Shown one piece after another: positions 43,501 through 52,136 of a stretch of DNA of 64,000 bases (its first letter is position 1; each line of letters begins with the position of its first letter). Source of the stretch: JAEUOS01 sp965279115 (lineage in GTDB: Bacteria; Pseudomonadota; Gammaproteobacteria; Burkholderiales; JAEUOS01). The position numbers and the translations under genes are program-made. Where the stretch lies: the NCBI GenBank assembly GCA_965279115.1, contig OZ257137.1, positions 1,860,001 through 1,924,000 of the forward strand, in the 5' to 3' direction. The notes under the pieces are model-generated. The model was given only the letters and a program-made list of their open reading frames with translations, was not told where the DNA came from and did no database searches.

Positions 43501-44478
43501 CTACTGCTTTTCGATCTTCGCGCGGTTGATCACGTCGGTCCAGCGCTTGATTTCCGAACCCAGCAGGTCCTGCAGCTGCTCGGGCGAACCGGCGCGCGCC
43601 TCCACGCCAAGTTCCTTAAGGCGCTGCCGCACCGCCGGCGTGTTGACCGCGGCCACCGCCTCCTTGTTGAGCCGCGCCAGCACATCGCGCGGGGTCTTCG
43701 CCGGCGCGGCCAGCGCGTTCCACGAGGCCACGTTGAAGCCGGCAATACCGGCTTCGCGCACCGTGGGCACATCGGGCAGGCCGTCATAGCGCTTCTCGCC
43801 CATCACCGCCAGCACGCGCACCGCCTTGGCGTTGATCTGCGACATGACGGGTCCGAGAATCTCCACCGCGATGTCGATCTCGCCGCCACGCAATGCCGTG
43901 ATCAGCGCCGGCGTGCCCTTGAACGGCACGATCTGCGCGTCGATGCCGGACGAGCTCTTGAACAGTTCACCTGCGAGGTTCTGCGTGCTGCCGACGTTGA
44001 TGGTGCCGATGTTGAGCTTGCCCGGATTGGCTTTTCCGTATGCGATCAACTCGGCCAGCGTCTTGTGGCGCGACTCGTTGCCGGTGAGGAGCGCGATGTC
44101 GAAAAAACCCAGGGTGGCCACCGGCGCGAAATCCTTGACCGGATCGAACGGCAGGCTCTTGAACAACCCGGCCGACACCGCCGTGCCGTTGGACATGAGC
44201 AGCAAGGTATGGCCGTCCGGCTCGGCCTTGGCCACCGCCTCGGAGGCAACGATGCCGCCGGCGCTGGGCCGGTTGTCGACGATCACCTGCTGGCCGAGCG
44301 TCTCGCTCATGCGCTGCGCGACCGTGCGCGCGGTGATGTCGGCGATGCCGCCGGCGCCGAACGGCACGATGATGCGGATCGGTTTGGAGGGGAAGGTCTG
44401 GGCCTGCGCGGCCGTTCCGGCACCCAGCGCGAGAACGCAGGTCGCCGCGGAAAACAAAAGCCTGGAGAAGGTGTTCAT
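43501..44478 (-). CDS. Bug/TctC-family periplasmic receptor in lig operon
   Basis: A 325-residue receptor with signal peptide ending TAAQAQ and the opening TFPSKPIRIIVPFGAGGIAD. The pocket region includes IGTINVGSTQNLAGELF and FKGTPALITALRGGEIDIAV. ATG 44478 is preceded by a GAGGCG ribosome site. Its place between ligB and the hydrolase suggests binding of an aromatic acid such as protocatechuate or a precursor. No membrane components are nearby. Confidence 0.92.
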   Translation of the reverse strand: MNTFSRLLFSAATCVLALGAGTAAQAQTFPSKPIRIIVPFGAGGIADITARTVAQRMSETLGQQVIVDNRPSAGGIVASEAVAKAEPDGHTLLLMSNGTAVSAGLFKSLPFDPVKDFAPVATLGFFDIALLTGNESRHKTLAELIAYGKANPGKLNIGTINVGSTQNLAGELFKSSSGIDAQIVPFKGTPALITALRGGEIDIAVEILGPVMSQINAKAVRVLAVMGEKRYDGLPDVPTVREAGIAGFNVASWNALAAPAKTPRDVLARLNKEAVAAVNTPAVRQRLKELGVEARAGSPEQLQDLLGSEIKRWTDVINRAKIEKQ

Positions 44479-44619
44479 CGGAATCGCCTCGAAAGTAGGG
44501 GGAAAACGCGAGACGCGCATTTTCCCCCGGTTTTGGTGATTCCGCGCAACGCGGGCCAGGCTAGCAGTTATGCCGCACCGGCATGGCCCCGGGATACGGC
44601 ATGCTGCCCAGGCTTGGCC

Positions 44620-45459
44620 TTACACGGCCTCCAGCGCCATCAGACCCGATGCCGTGTTCGAAATCGGCACATGGTAGTTGCCCTGCACCTTGCGCACCGC
44701 GCCCTTCATGGTGGCGCGCGCGGCCAGCCACATCACCAGCTCCACTCCCTGCGTGCCGGTCTTCTCGACCAGCTCGGCGATGCTGTACTGGGTGGCCCAT
44801 TTGGGGTTGGTGGTGAGGCTTTCCATGAAGGCCAGGTCGAAGTCCTTGTTGATGAAACCGGCCCGCTCGCCATCGAGCTGGTGCGACAGGCCGCCCGTGC
44901 CTATCACCACCACCTTGGCGTCGGAATCCCAGGATTCGATGGCGCGCCCGAGAGCTTCACCCATCTTGTAGCAGCGCGCAGCCGTTGGCAGCGGGAATTG
45001 CACGGTGTTGATGCACACCGGCACGGTGCGCACCGGCCAGGCGGACACGCCCGGCCACAACAGTGCCATCGGCAGGGTGAAGGCGTGGTCGACCAGCATT
45101 TCCTGGCAGGTGGTGATGTCGAATTCCTCGTTCACCAGCGATTCGGCGATGTGCCACGAAAGCTTCTGGTCGCCCTTGAAGGGCGGCACGGTGGGAATGC
45201 CCCAGCCTTCGTCGGCATTGCGATACTCGGCCGCAGCGCCGACGGCGAAAGTGGGCATCTTGTCGAGGAAGAAATTCAGGCCATGGTCGTTGTAGACCAC
45301 CACGGCGATGTCGGGCTTGACCTGGTCGAGCCATGCATGCACCGGCTTGAACCCGTCGAAGAACGGCTTCCAGTACGGGTCCTGCTGCAGGTTCTTGGCG
45401 ATGGCCTTGCCGATGGCCGGCACGTGCGATGTGGTGATGGCGCCTACGATTTTTGCCAC
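44620..45459 (-). CDS. ligB: Protocatechuate 4,5-dioxygenase-type extradiol dioxygenase, beta subunit (LigB)
   Basis: A 279-residue class III extradiol dioxygenase. Iron ligands correspond to His12 (ITTSH), His59 (YNDHGLNFF) and Glu240 (GVELVMW), and the catalytic His is His193 (GTGGLSHQLDG), matching the LigB pattern of H12, H61, E242 and H195 within two residues. It opens the ring of protocatechuate or a related catechol. The start is GTG 45459 with AGGAGA upstream. The ligA subunit gene is directly upstream; ligC, ligI and ligJ are absent from the window. Confidence 0.93.
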   Translation of the reverse strand: MAKIVGAITTSHVPAIGKAIAKNLQQDPYWKPFFDGFKPVHAWLDQVKPDIAVVVYNDHGLNFFLDKMPTFAVGAAAEYRNADEGWGIPTVPPFKGDQKLSWHIAESLVNEEFDITTCQEMLVDHAFTLPMALLWPGVSAWPVRTVPVCINTVQFPLPTAARCYKMGEALGRAIESWDSDAKVVVIGTGGLSHQLDGERAGFINKDFDLAFMESLTTNPKWATQYSIAELVEKTGTQGVELVMWLAARATMKGAVRKVQGNYHVPISNTASGLMALEAV

Positions 45460-45484
45460 GATGGTCTCCTGACGTTGTTGGGGT

Positions 45485-45835
45485 TTAGCGGCCGGCCGCG
45501 ACCAGTTTGGCCTTGAAGGCCTCCTTGGTCATGCCGGTCTGCTGGGCGCCGATGTCCTGCACATCCAGCCCGAAAATGCCGGCGAATTTCGCCAGGTAGT
45601 ACACGTTGCCGCCAGCCGCCAGGAGGTCGAGCACGTTGCGCTTGCGGATGGCTTCGCGTTGGGCCGGATCGAGCCCGAACCTGGCGCAATAAGCGTCCTC
45701 GTCCTTGACGAATTCGTCACGCGCGGCGGCGTCGTTGAAGGAAAAGCACATGCGGTTCAGGGCGTAGCCCTTGATCGCCTGATCGCCGTCGAAAAGGGTG
45801 GTGCCGGGAATCCTGGGCTTTGCTGCCATGGCCAT
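45485..45835 (-). CDS. ligA: Protocatechuate 4,5-dioxygenase-type alpha subunit (LigA)
   Basis: A 116-residue small subunit. It has GYALNRMCFSFNDAAARDEF, the family start, and LLAAGGNVYYLAKFAG in the middle, which caps the LigB active site. ATG 45835 has AAGGAGA before it; a second ATG two codons on is possible. It forms the alpha2beta2 enzyme with LigB, 25 bp downstream. It heads a five-gene minus-strand operon divergent from a LysR gene. Confidence 0.93.
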   Translation of the reverse strand: MAMAAKPRIPGTTLFDGDQAIKGYALNRMCFSFNDAAARDEFVKDEDAYCARFGLDPAQREAIRKRNVLDLLAAGGNVYYLAKFAGIFGLDVQDIGAQQTGMTKEAFKAKLVAAGR

Positions 45836-45996
45836 GATGGTCTCCTTGGGTGTTGTCCTGTCGGTGCAGTCTGCGGTCGCGCGCGCGGCGGCCTTTGATC
45901 CTGCTCAAGCTTTTCGCCTGCGAACCCATTCCGGCGCGAGTTCACTGCGGATACAGTATGGCTTCGCATCCACAGCGAATAAACGCCCCTCACCTC

Positions 45997-46926
45997 ATGG
46001 CAGGCATGAGCGATTTCGATCATTTGGACATTGACGGCCGGCTCCTGAACCTGCTGGTGGCGGTCATCGAGGAAGGCTCGATCACCCGCGCCGCCGCACG
46101 CCTGGACGTGACGCAGTCGGCGGTGAGCCACCTGCTGGACAAGCTGCGTGCGATTGTCGGCGATCCGCTGTTCGTCAAGTCCGGCCGCAGCATCGCGCCC
46201 ACCGCGCGCGCCGAAGCCCTGGCCGCGCAGGCCCGCCAGATGCTCGCCGACATGCGCCAGTTCGCCAGCCGCGAGGAATTCGACCCTTCCACGCTCGCCA
46301 CCACGATCACGATCGCCGCCAACGAATTGCAGCGCGACCTGCTGCTGCCGATGCTGTTCGCGCGGCTGCAGGCGCGCGCGCCGGGCTTGCGGCTGCGGGT
46401 GGTGTCATCGGGTGTCCCGAGCCTGGCCATGCTGCGCGACGAAAGCTGCCAGCTGGTGATCTCGCCACGCCTCCCCGAGGGCGGTGACATCATCAGCAAG
46501 CGCCTCTTCGAGGACCGCTACCGGGTGTTCTACGACGCCGGCGCGCGCGCCGCCCCGCGCCGCCTGGACGACTACCTGGCGGCCGAACACGTGACGGTCA
46601 TGCACGAGCAGCGCCGCGCCGTGGACATTGATGAAGTGCTGGCCGCGCGCGGCATCGAGCGCCGCATCGTCGCCACCGTGCAGGGCTTCTCCGGCCTGCC
46701 GCCCTTCATCCGCGGCACTGCGCGGGTGGCCACCGCCGCCGGCCTGTTGCGCGCCAACCTGCTGCGCGACCTCGCCAGTTGCGAAGGGCCGCTGGATACC
46801 CCGGCGATGCCCATGCACATGATCTGGCACCAGCGCCACCGCCACGACCCGGTGCAGCGCTGGGTGCGTGCCGAACTTGAGGCGGTGGCGAGGCAGGCGA
46901 TCGAACGGACCGGTGCTGGTGCCTAG
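45997..46926 (+). CDS. LysR-family transcriptional regulator next to ligAB
   Basis: A 309-residue LysR regulator. The helix-turn-helix spans LDGRLLNLL-like start (here IDGRLLNLLVAVIEEGSITR) to DVTQSAVSHLLDKLRAIVGD. The effector domain starts near TTITIAANELQRDLLLP. I start at ATG 45997; ATG 46006 is an alternative, while the longer open frame upstream crosses the promoter gap. Divergent from ligA across 161 bp, it probably controls the lig operon. Its 3' end overlaps the convergent araC gene by four bases. Confidence 0.9.
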   Translation: MAGMSDFDHLDIDGRLLNLLVAVIEEGSITRAAARLDVTQSAVSHLLDKLRAIVGDPLFVKSGRSIAPTARAEALAAQARQMLADMRQFASREEFDPSTLATTITIAANELQRDLLLPMLFARLQARAPGLRLRVVSSGVPSLAMLRDESCQLVISPRLPEGGDIISKRLFEDRYRVFYDAGARAAPRRLDDYLAAEHVTVMHEQRRAVDIDEVLAARGIERRIVATVQGFSGLPPFIRGTARVATAAGLLRANLLRDLASCEGPLDTPAMPMHMIWHQRHRHDPVQRWVRAELEAVARQAIERTGAGA

Positions 46927-47840
46927 CGCGTTTGCACCTGCTGCGCCTGCCGGTAACGCCCCGGGCTCATGCCCATGCGTCGCTTGAAAAAGCGGCAGAA
47001 GTACGCCGGGTCCTCGAAACCGAGTTCGGTCGCGAGCTGGTTCACCGGTGCGGCGATGTACATCAGGCGACGGCACGCCTCGCGGACCAGGCGTTCGTGC
47101 AGCACCTCCGCGGCGGAGCGCCCGGCCTCGGCACGCACCAGGCGGTTCAGGCGCGCCGTGCTCATGCCCAGCCGCGACGCGTAACGCTCCAGCGGCCAGT
47201 GCTCGGCATAGTGTTCTTCCACCAGCAGCATGAAGCGCGTGAACAACGCCTGGTGACGCCCGGCGCGCGCGCCCTGGCCGGCCGGTTTTTGCGCCACCGC
47301 CTGCGCCAGGCGCCACACCACCGCACGCGCCATCCAGGTGGTCACCGGCGCCTCCATCGCCCCGGGCGCCGCGAACTCGGCGGCCAGTTCGCGCAGCAAG
47401 GCGGAAAGGCGTTCAGTCGCGCTGTCGCCGGCCCCAAATGAAACCACGCGCGGCGCGCCGAACACCTCGCGCACCGCGGCCCCGGCGGCCTGAAACTCAC
47501 CTTCCATCAGAAAGCGCGCCGAGAGGGTCAGCACCAGGCCCTGCGTCTCGCGTTCAAAGCGAAAGCCGTGCACCGTTCCGGGCGGAATCACAATCGCCGC
47601 AGGGCCATCTACCGATTCCTGCGAGGCATCAAGCGTGACTTCGGCGGCACCGCGCTGCACCCAGACGATCTGGTAGAGCCCGTGATGCAGGTGCGGCTCG
47701 ATCTCCCACTGGTACAGCATGCTGCGCGAGCGGATTTCCTCGATGTGCAGCAGTTCCAGGCCGGGCGCGGCGTCTTCGCCATAGAGCGCGAAGGACGGGA
47801 TCCGCGCCAGCGTGCGCGGCTTGCGGTGCGGGGTGGTCAT
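46923..47840 (-). CDS. AraC-family transcriptional regulator (PobR-like)
   Basis: A 305-residue regulator with an N-terminal cupin-like sensor (HLHHGLYQIVWVQRG, VIPPGTVHGFRFE) and two C-terminal helix-turn-helix units (YASRLGMSTARLNRLVRAE, then LATELGFEDPAYFCRFFKRR). The layout resembles PobR-type activators that sense 4-hydroxybenzoate and relatives. ATG 47840 has GAGGAGG upstream. It is divergent from the cytochrome P450 gene and likely activates it in response to an aromatic acid. Confidence 0.9.
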   Translation of the reverse strand: MTTPHRKPRTLARIPSFALYGEDAAPGLELLHIEEIRSRSMLYQWEIEPHLHHGLYQIVWVQRGAAEVTLDASQESVDGPAAIVIPPGTVHGFRFERETQGLVLTLSARFLMEGEFQAAGAAVREVFGAPRVVSFGAGDSATERLSALLRELAAEFAAPGAMEAPVTTWMARAVVWRLAQAVAQKPAGQGARAGRHQALFTRFMLLVEEHYAEHWPLERYASRLGMSTARLNRLVRAEAGRSAAEVLHERLVREACRRLMYIAAPVNQLATELGFEDPAYFCRFFKRRMGMSPGRYRQAQQVQTR

Positions 47841-47973
47841 GGCATGCCTCCTCGTAAGGATTTTGACCGAAAAGTGCAATTTAAGGAAACGTTCCGTCCT
47901 GTCGATTTGCGCACCTCCAACCCTATAGTGCAAGCCATGGCTCGCGCCAACCAAGACTACAAGGGAGACATCC
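47841..47973. promoter_or_regulatory. Divergent promoter region, araC / P450 operon
   Basis: A 133-bp gap with two direct copies of AGTGCAA (47873-47879 and 47927-47933), 54 bp or about five helical turns apart. The second overlaps a TATAGT that could be a -10 element for the P450 operon. AraC activators often bind direct repeats near the -35 region, so these are candidate half-sites. Confidence 0.4.
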
Positions 47974-49137
47974 ATGTTCAGCTTCGACCCCTACTCGCCC
48001 GCCATCGACGCGGACCCTTTCCCGTACTACAGGATCCTGCGCGACGAGGAACCCTGCCACTGGAGCCGCGAAGGGCAGATCTGGATCCTTTCGCGCTATG
48101 CGGACATCGTCTCGGCGGGCGCGGACTGGAAGACCTATTCCTCCGCCAAGGGCAACCTGCTGTCCGAACTGCCGGGACGCGCCGGCTCGACCCTGGGCAC
48201 CACCGATCCCCCTCGCCATGACCGCCTGCGCGGACTGATCCAGCATGCCTTCATGAAGCGCAACCTGGAGGCCCTGGCCGAGCCGATCCGCGGCATTGCA
48301 CGCGATGCCGCCGCGCCCTTGGCGGGCGAGAAGCGCTTCGATTTCATCGAGGACTTTTCGTCGAAATTCACCGTGCGCGTGCTGATCGCCGCACTCGGCC
48401 TGCCGCCCGGCGATGAGGAGGCGGTGCGCGAAAAGGCGGTGCTGATGGTGCAGTCGGACCCGCGCACCCGCGGCAAGGGGCCGGAGCACCTGGCGGCCTA
48501 CAACTGGATGACCGACTATGCGGCGAAGGTGATCGCCGAGCGCCGCGCCAACCCCAAGGACGACCTGATCTCGCATTTCTCCACCGCCGAAATCGACGGC
48601 GACAAGCTGGAAGAGCGCGAGGTGCTGCTCACCACCACCACGCTCATCATGGCGGGGGTGGAGTCACTCGGCGGCTTCATGAGCATGCTGGCCCTGAACC
48701 TGGCCGACCACCCCGGCGCGCGCGAGCAATGTGTGGCCAACCCGGCGCTGCTGCCGGATGCGGTGGAAGAGTCGCTGCGCTTCAACACCTCGGCGCAGCG
48801 TTTCAAGCGCACCGTCACGCGCGACGTGGCACTGCACGGCAAGACCATGCGCGAGGGCGACTTCGTGGCGCTGGCCTACGGCTCCGGCAACCGCGACGAA
48901 CGGCAGTTCCCCCACCCGGACAATTACGACATCGCGCGCAAGCCGCGTGGCCACCTCGGCTTCGGCGGTGGCGTGCATGCCTGCCTCGGCACCGCGATCG
49001 CCCGGCTTTCGACGAAAATAGCGTTCGAGGAGTTCCACAAGGTGGTACCCGTGTACCGGCGCCTGCAGGACCAGTTGCCGTGGATCCCCTCGTCGAATTT
49101 CCGCAGCCCGATCCGGCTGGACATGACCATTCACTAG
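47974..49137 (+). CDS. Cytochrome P450 monooxygenase
   Basis: A 387-residue soluble bacterial P450. The heme loop FGGGVHACLG carries Cys337; the K-helix ExxR is at 266-269 (ESLR); the I-helix reads MAGVESLGG with the acid-alcohol pair Glu230-Ser231 for oxygen activation. Early TTDPPRHDRLRGLIQHAF is typical of class I enzymes. GGGAGA precedes the ATG. Ferredoxin and reductase genes follow, giving a complete system. The PobR-like regulator and the ligAB genes nearby point to an aromatic substrate such as an alkoxybenzoate (CYP199-like role), which is inferred. Confidence 0.94.
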   Translation: MFSFDPYSPAIDADPFPYYRILRDEEPCHWSREGQIWILSRYADIVSAGADWKTYSSAKGNLLSELPGRAGSTLGTTDPPRHDRLRGLIQHAFMKRNLEALAEPIRGIARDAAAPLAGEKRFDFIEDFSSKFTVRVLIAALGLPPGDEEAVREKAVLMVQSDPRTRGKGPEHLAAYNWMTDYAAKVIAERRANPKDDLISHFSTAEIDGDKLEEREVLLTTTTLIMAGVESLGGFMSMLALNLADHPGAREQCVANPALLPDAVEESLRFNTSAQRFKRTVTRDVALHGKTMREGDFVALAYGSGNRDERQFPHPDNYDIARKPRGHLGFGGGVHACLGTAIARLSTKIAFEEFHKVVPVYRRLQDQLPWIPSSNFRSPIRLDMTIH

Positions 49138-49151
49138 GAAACAAAAAGCAG

Positions 49152-49475
49152 ATGGCCAACATCACCTACGTAGAAGCCGACGGCCGGTCGGTCACCGTCA
49201 ATGTCGCGGACGGCTGGAGCCTGATGCAGGGCGCCACCAGCAACGGGGTGGAAGGCATCCTCGGCGAATGCGGCGGCTCCTGCTGCTGCGCCACCTGCCA
49301 CTGCTACGTGGACGAAGCACGGCTGGGTGACCTGGCGCCGCCGGACGAAAACGAACTCGACATGCTGGGCAACACCGCCGCCGAGCGCCGCCCCAACAGC
49401 CGCCTGGCCTGCCAGATCAAGGCCTCGCCCGCGCTCGAAGGGCTGGCCGTCACCCTGCCCGATACCCAGGAGTAG
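49152..49475 (+). CDS. [2Fe-2S] ferredoxin (putidaredoxin type)
   Basis: A 107-residue ferredoxin with cluster ligands Cys40, Cys46, Cys49 and Cys87 (GECGGSCCCATCHCYV and SRLACQIK), within one residue of putidaredoxin numbering. Two extra cysteines (44, 45) lie in the loop. It carries electrons from the FAD reductase downstream to the P450 upstream, with which it is spaced 14 bp and 3 bp. Confidence 0.94.
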   Translation: MANITYVEADGRSVTVNVADGWSLMQGATSNGVEGILGECGGSCCCATCHCYVDEARLGDLAPPDENELDMLGNTAAERRPNSRLACQIKASPALEGLAVTLPDTQE

Positions 49476-49478
49476 GCC

Positions 49479-50711
49479 GTGAACGGCCCGGTGGTGATCG
49501 TGGGAGCCGGCCAGGCCGGCGTGGGTACGGCGGAAGCGCTGCGCACAGCGGGCTATGCCGGCGAGCTTGTCTTGCTGGGTCAGGAGCCGCACGGCCCCTA
49601 CCACCGGCCGCCTCTCTCCAAGGCCTGGCTCTCGGGCGAGATCGAGTCGGCGCAACTGACCATGCGCGCGCCGGAATTGCTGGCCAGGAAAAACATCACC
49701 TTGCGCACCAGTGTGACGGTCGCCTCGATTGACCGCGCCGCGCGGCAGGTTGCCCTGGCAGACGGTGAGCGCCTGCCCTATGAAGGCCTGGTGCTGGCCA
49801 CCGGCTCCACGCCGCGCAAGCTCGCGCTGGTCGGCGCGGACGCACCCAATGTGCTGGCGCTGCGTACCCGCGATGATGCCGACGCGATTCGCCAGTGCCT
49901 GGATCGCTGCGCCAGTGACGGCCTGCCGGTGGTGGTGGTCGGCGGCGGGTTCATCGGCCTGGAGGTGGCCGCCACGGCGCGCAAGAAAGGCCTTGCCGTC
50001 ACCGTGCTGGAGGCCGCGCCGCGCCTGCTCGGCCGGGTATTGGCGCCGATGCTTTCGGACTGGTATGCGAGCCTGCATCGCGGCCACGGCGTGACGCTGG
50101 TATTCGGCGCGAAGCTGGCGTCTATCGAAGTCGCCAACGGCAGGGCATTGGCGGCGCATACGGCGGACGGCACGCGCCATCCCGCCGGCCTGGTGGTGGT
50201 GGGCATCGGCGTGGACGCCAACGACGCCCTGGCGCGCGAGGCCGGCATTGCCTGCGAGCGCGGCATCGTCGTCGACGCCTGCTCACGCACCTCCGACCCG
50301 CATGTCGTGGCCGCCGGCGACTGCACCGCACGACGCCTCGCCGACGGCACGCTGTTGCGCCTGGAGTCGGTGCAGAACGCCACCGAGCAAGCCAAGTCGG
50401 CCGCCGCCGCGCTGATGGGTGAGGCACGCCCTTTTGCCGCGACACCGTGGTTCTGGTCCGACCAGTATGACCGCAAGCTGCAGATGGCCGGTCTTTCCAC
50501 CGGAGCCGACCAGTGGGTGGTGCGCGGCAGCCTCGATGCCGCATCGTTCTCGGTGTTCTACTACCGCGCCGGCAAGCTGGTTTCGGCGGATTCTGTCAAC
50601 AACGCGAAAGAGCACCTGCTGGTGAGGAAGCTGCTCGATGCGAGTGTGTCGCCGACGCCGGAACAGGCGGCCGATACAGCATTCGACCTCGCGACCTTGA
50701 TCAAGACGTAG
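49479..50711 (+). CDS. FAD-dependent ferredoxin reductase
   Basis: A 410-residue NAD(P)H-dependent reductase of the putidaredoxin-reductase type. FAD-binding VIVGAGQAGVGTAEALR opens the chain, GPYHRPPLSKAWL follows, a second Rossmann motif VVVGGGFIGLEVAATA binds NAD(P)H, and DPHVVAAGDCTARR closes the FAD site. The start is GTG 49479, three bases after the ferredoxin stop. It completes the P450 electron chain. Confidence 0.94.
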   Translation: MNGPVVIVGAGQAGVGTAEALRTAGYAGELVLLGQEPHGPYHRPPLSKAWLSGEIESAQLTMRAPELLARKNITLRTSVTVASIDRAARQVALADGERLPYEGLVLATGSTPRKLALVGADAPNVLALRTRDDADAIRQCLDRCASDGLPVVVVGGGFIGLEVAATARKKGLAVTVLEAAPRLLGRVLAPMLSDWYASLHRGHGVTLVFGAKLASIEVANGRALAAHTADGTRHPAGLVVVGIGVDANDALAREAGIACERGIVVDACSRTSDPHVVAAGDCTARRLADGTLLRLESVQNATEQAKSAAAALMGEARPFAATPWFWSDQYDRKLQMAGLSTGADQWVVRGSLDAASFSVFYYRAGKLVSADSVNNAKEHLLVRKLLDASVSPTPEQAADTAFDLATLIKT

Positions 50712-50876
50712 GCGTCGACACCCGCACGACTATCCCGAGCGCAGGGGGTGACTGAACCCCCGGATCAATCGGGTTTTCTCTCATAGGCAGCGCGCCCTTC
50801 CCGGAACAAGATTCGGGTCGGCCTGTTCCGTCCGGGCCGCCGCCGCGCACCGCATGCGCACACGAAGAATTCGCAA

Positions 50877-52136
50877 GTGAACCCCACTACCCTGCAGATC
50901 GTCGCCGCCGGAATTTTCGGCATCGCGCTCATCCACACGTTCTCGACCAAGTTCTTCGAGCACATGGCGGCGCAGAATCCGTCGCATGCGCGCCTCCTGC
51001 ATCTGCTGGGCGAGGTGGAAGTGGTGTTCGGTTTCTGGGCCATGGTGCTGCTCGTTGCGATGCTGGCCTTGAGCGGCCGTGAATCAGCCACCACCTACAT
51101 CGACTCGCGCGACTTCACCGAACCCATGTTCGTGTTCGCCATCATGGTGGTGGCGGCGAGCCGGCCGATCCTGTTGCTGGCCGCCGCCTGCGTGCGCGTA
51201 GTCAGCGCGCTGTTGCCCGTCGGCGCCGGCATGGCCTACTACTTCACCGCGCTTTCGCTGGTGCCGCTGCTGGGTTCCTTCATCACCGAGCCGGCGGCGA
51301 TGACATTGGCCGCCCTGCTGCTGCGCGCCCGCTTCTTCGCCTGCGGCCTGTCGAACCGGCTCAAGTACGCGACCATCGGCGTGCTGTTCGTCAATGTCTC
51401 CATCGGCGGCACACTCACGCCCTTCGCGGCCCCACCGGTGCTGATGGTGGCCGGCACCTGGAACTGGGACCTCGCCTTCATGCTGGTGACCTTCGGTTGG
51501 AAGGCGGCGATCGCCGTGGTGATCAACGCGTTCGGCGCGACCCTCTTTTTCCGCCGCGAACTGGCAGGCCTGGGCGCTGCGCCCGCACCCGGGATGCAAA
51601 CACCCATGCCGGCCATGGTCACGCTGGTGCACCTTGCCTTCCTGGCGGGAATCGTCGCCTTCGCCCACCACCCCGGCATCTTCATGGGCCTGATGCTGTT
51701 CTTCCTGGGTTTCGCCCACGCCTATGAGCGCTACCAGGACCGGCTGGTCCTGCGCGAGGGCCTGATGGTCGCCTTCTTCCTGGCAGGGCTGGTGGTGCTG
51801 GGTGGCCAGCAACAGTGGTGGCTCAAGCCGGTGTTGCTGTCGATGACCGCCGACCAGGTGTACTACGGTGCCACCGCACTGACCGCGATCACCGACAACG
51901 CGGCGCTGACCTACCTGGGCTCGCTGGTCGAAGGCTTGTCAGACGAGTTCAAGGTGGCGCTGGTCGCAGGCGCCGTGACCGGTGGCGGCCTCACCATCAT
52001 CGCCAATGCGCCCAACCCGGCGGGCTTCGCGATCCTCAAGGACCATCTCGAGGACCATGCCCTCAATCCGCTGGGTCTGCTGCTCGCCGCGCTGCCGCCG
52101 ACGCTGGTGACGATCCTGGCGTTCCGGCTGCCCTAG
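50877..52136 (+). CDS. Putative Na+/H+ antiporter (integral membrane)
   Basis: A 419-residue membrane protein with roughly ten to twelve hydrophobic segments. It resembles the putative Na+/H+ antiporter family: LLHLLGEVEVVFGFWAMVLL, NVSIGGTLTPFAAPPVLMVA, and AITDNAALTYLGSLVEG with charged residues inside membrane segments. The start is GTG 50877. The 165 bp before it hold no gene or clear signal. It stands alone between the P450 operon and the convergent MetE-like gene, whose end overlaps its stop by four bases. Transported ion is not proven by sequence. Confidence 0.8.
   Translation: MNPTTLQIVAAGIFGIALIHTFSTKFFEHMAAQNPSHARLLHLLGEVEVVFGFWAMVLLVAMLALSGRESATTYIDSRDFTEPMFVFAIMVVAASRPILLLAAACVRVVSALLPVGAGMAYYFTALSLVPLLGSFITEPAAMTLAALLLRARFFACGLSNRLKYATIGVLFVNVSIGGTLTPFAAPPVLMVAGTWNWDLAFMLVTFGWKAAIAVVINAFGATLFFRRELAGLGAAPAPGMQTPMPAMVTLVHLAFLAGIVAFAHHPGIFMGLMLFFLGFAHAYERYQDRLVLREGLMVAFFLAGLVVLGGQQQWWLKPVLLSMTADQVYYGATALTAITDNAALTYLGSLVEGLSDEFKVALVAGAVTGGGLTIIANAPNPAGFAILKDHLEDHALNPLGLLLAALPPTLVTILAFRLP

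Noticed and set aside
42619..45516. Plus-strand open frame of 965 codons opposite the lig operon
   Set aside because: It spans four good minus-strand genes in antisense and has shadow-like composition.
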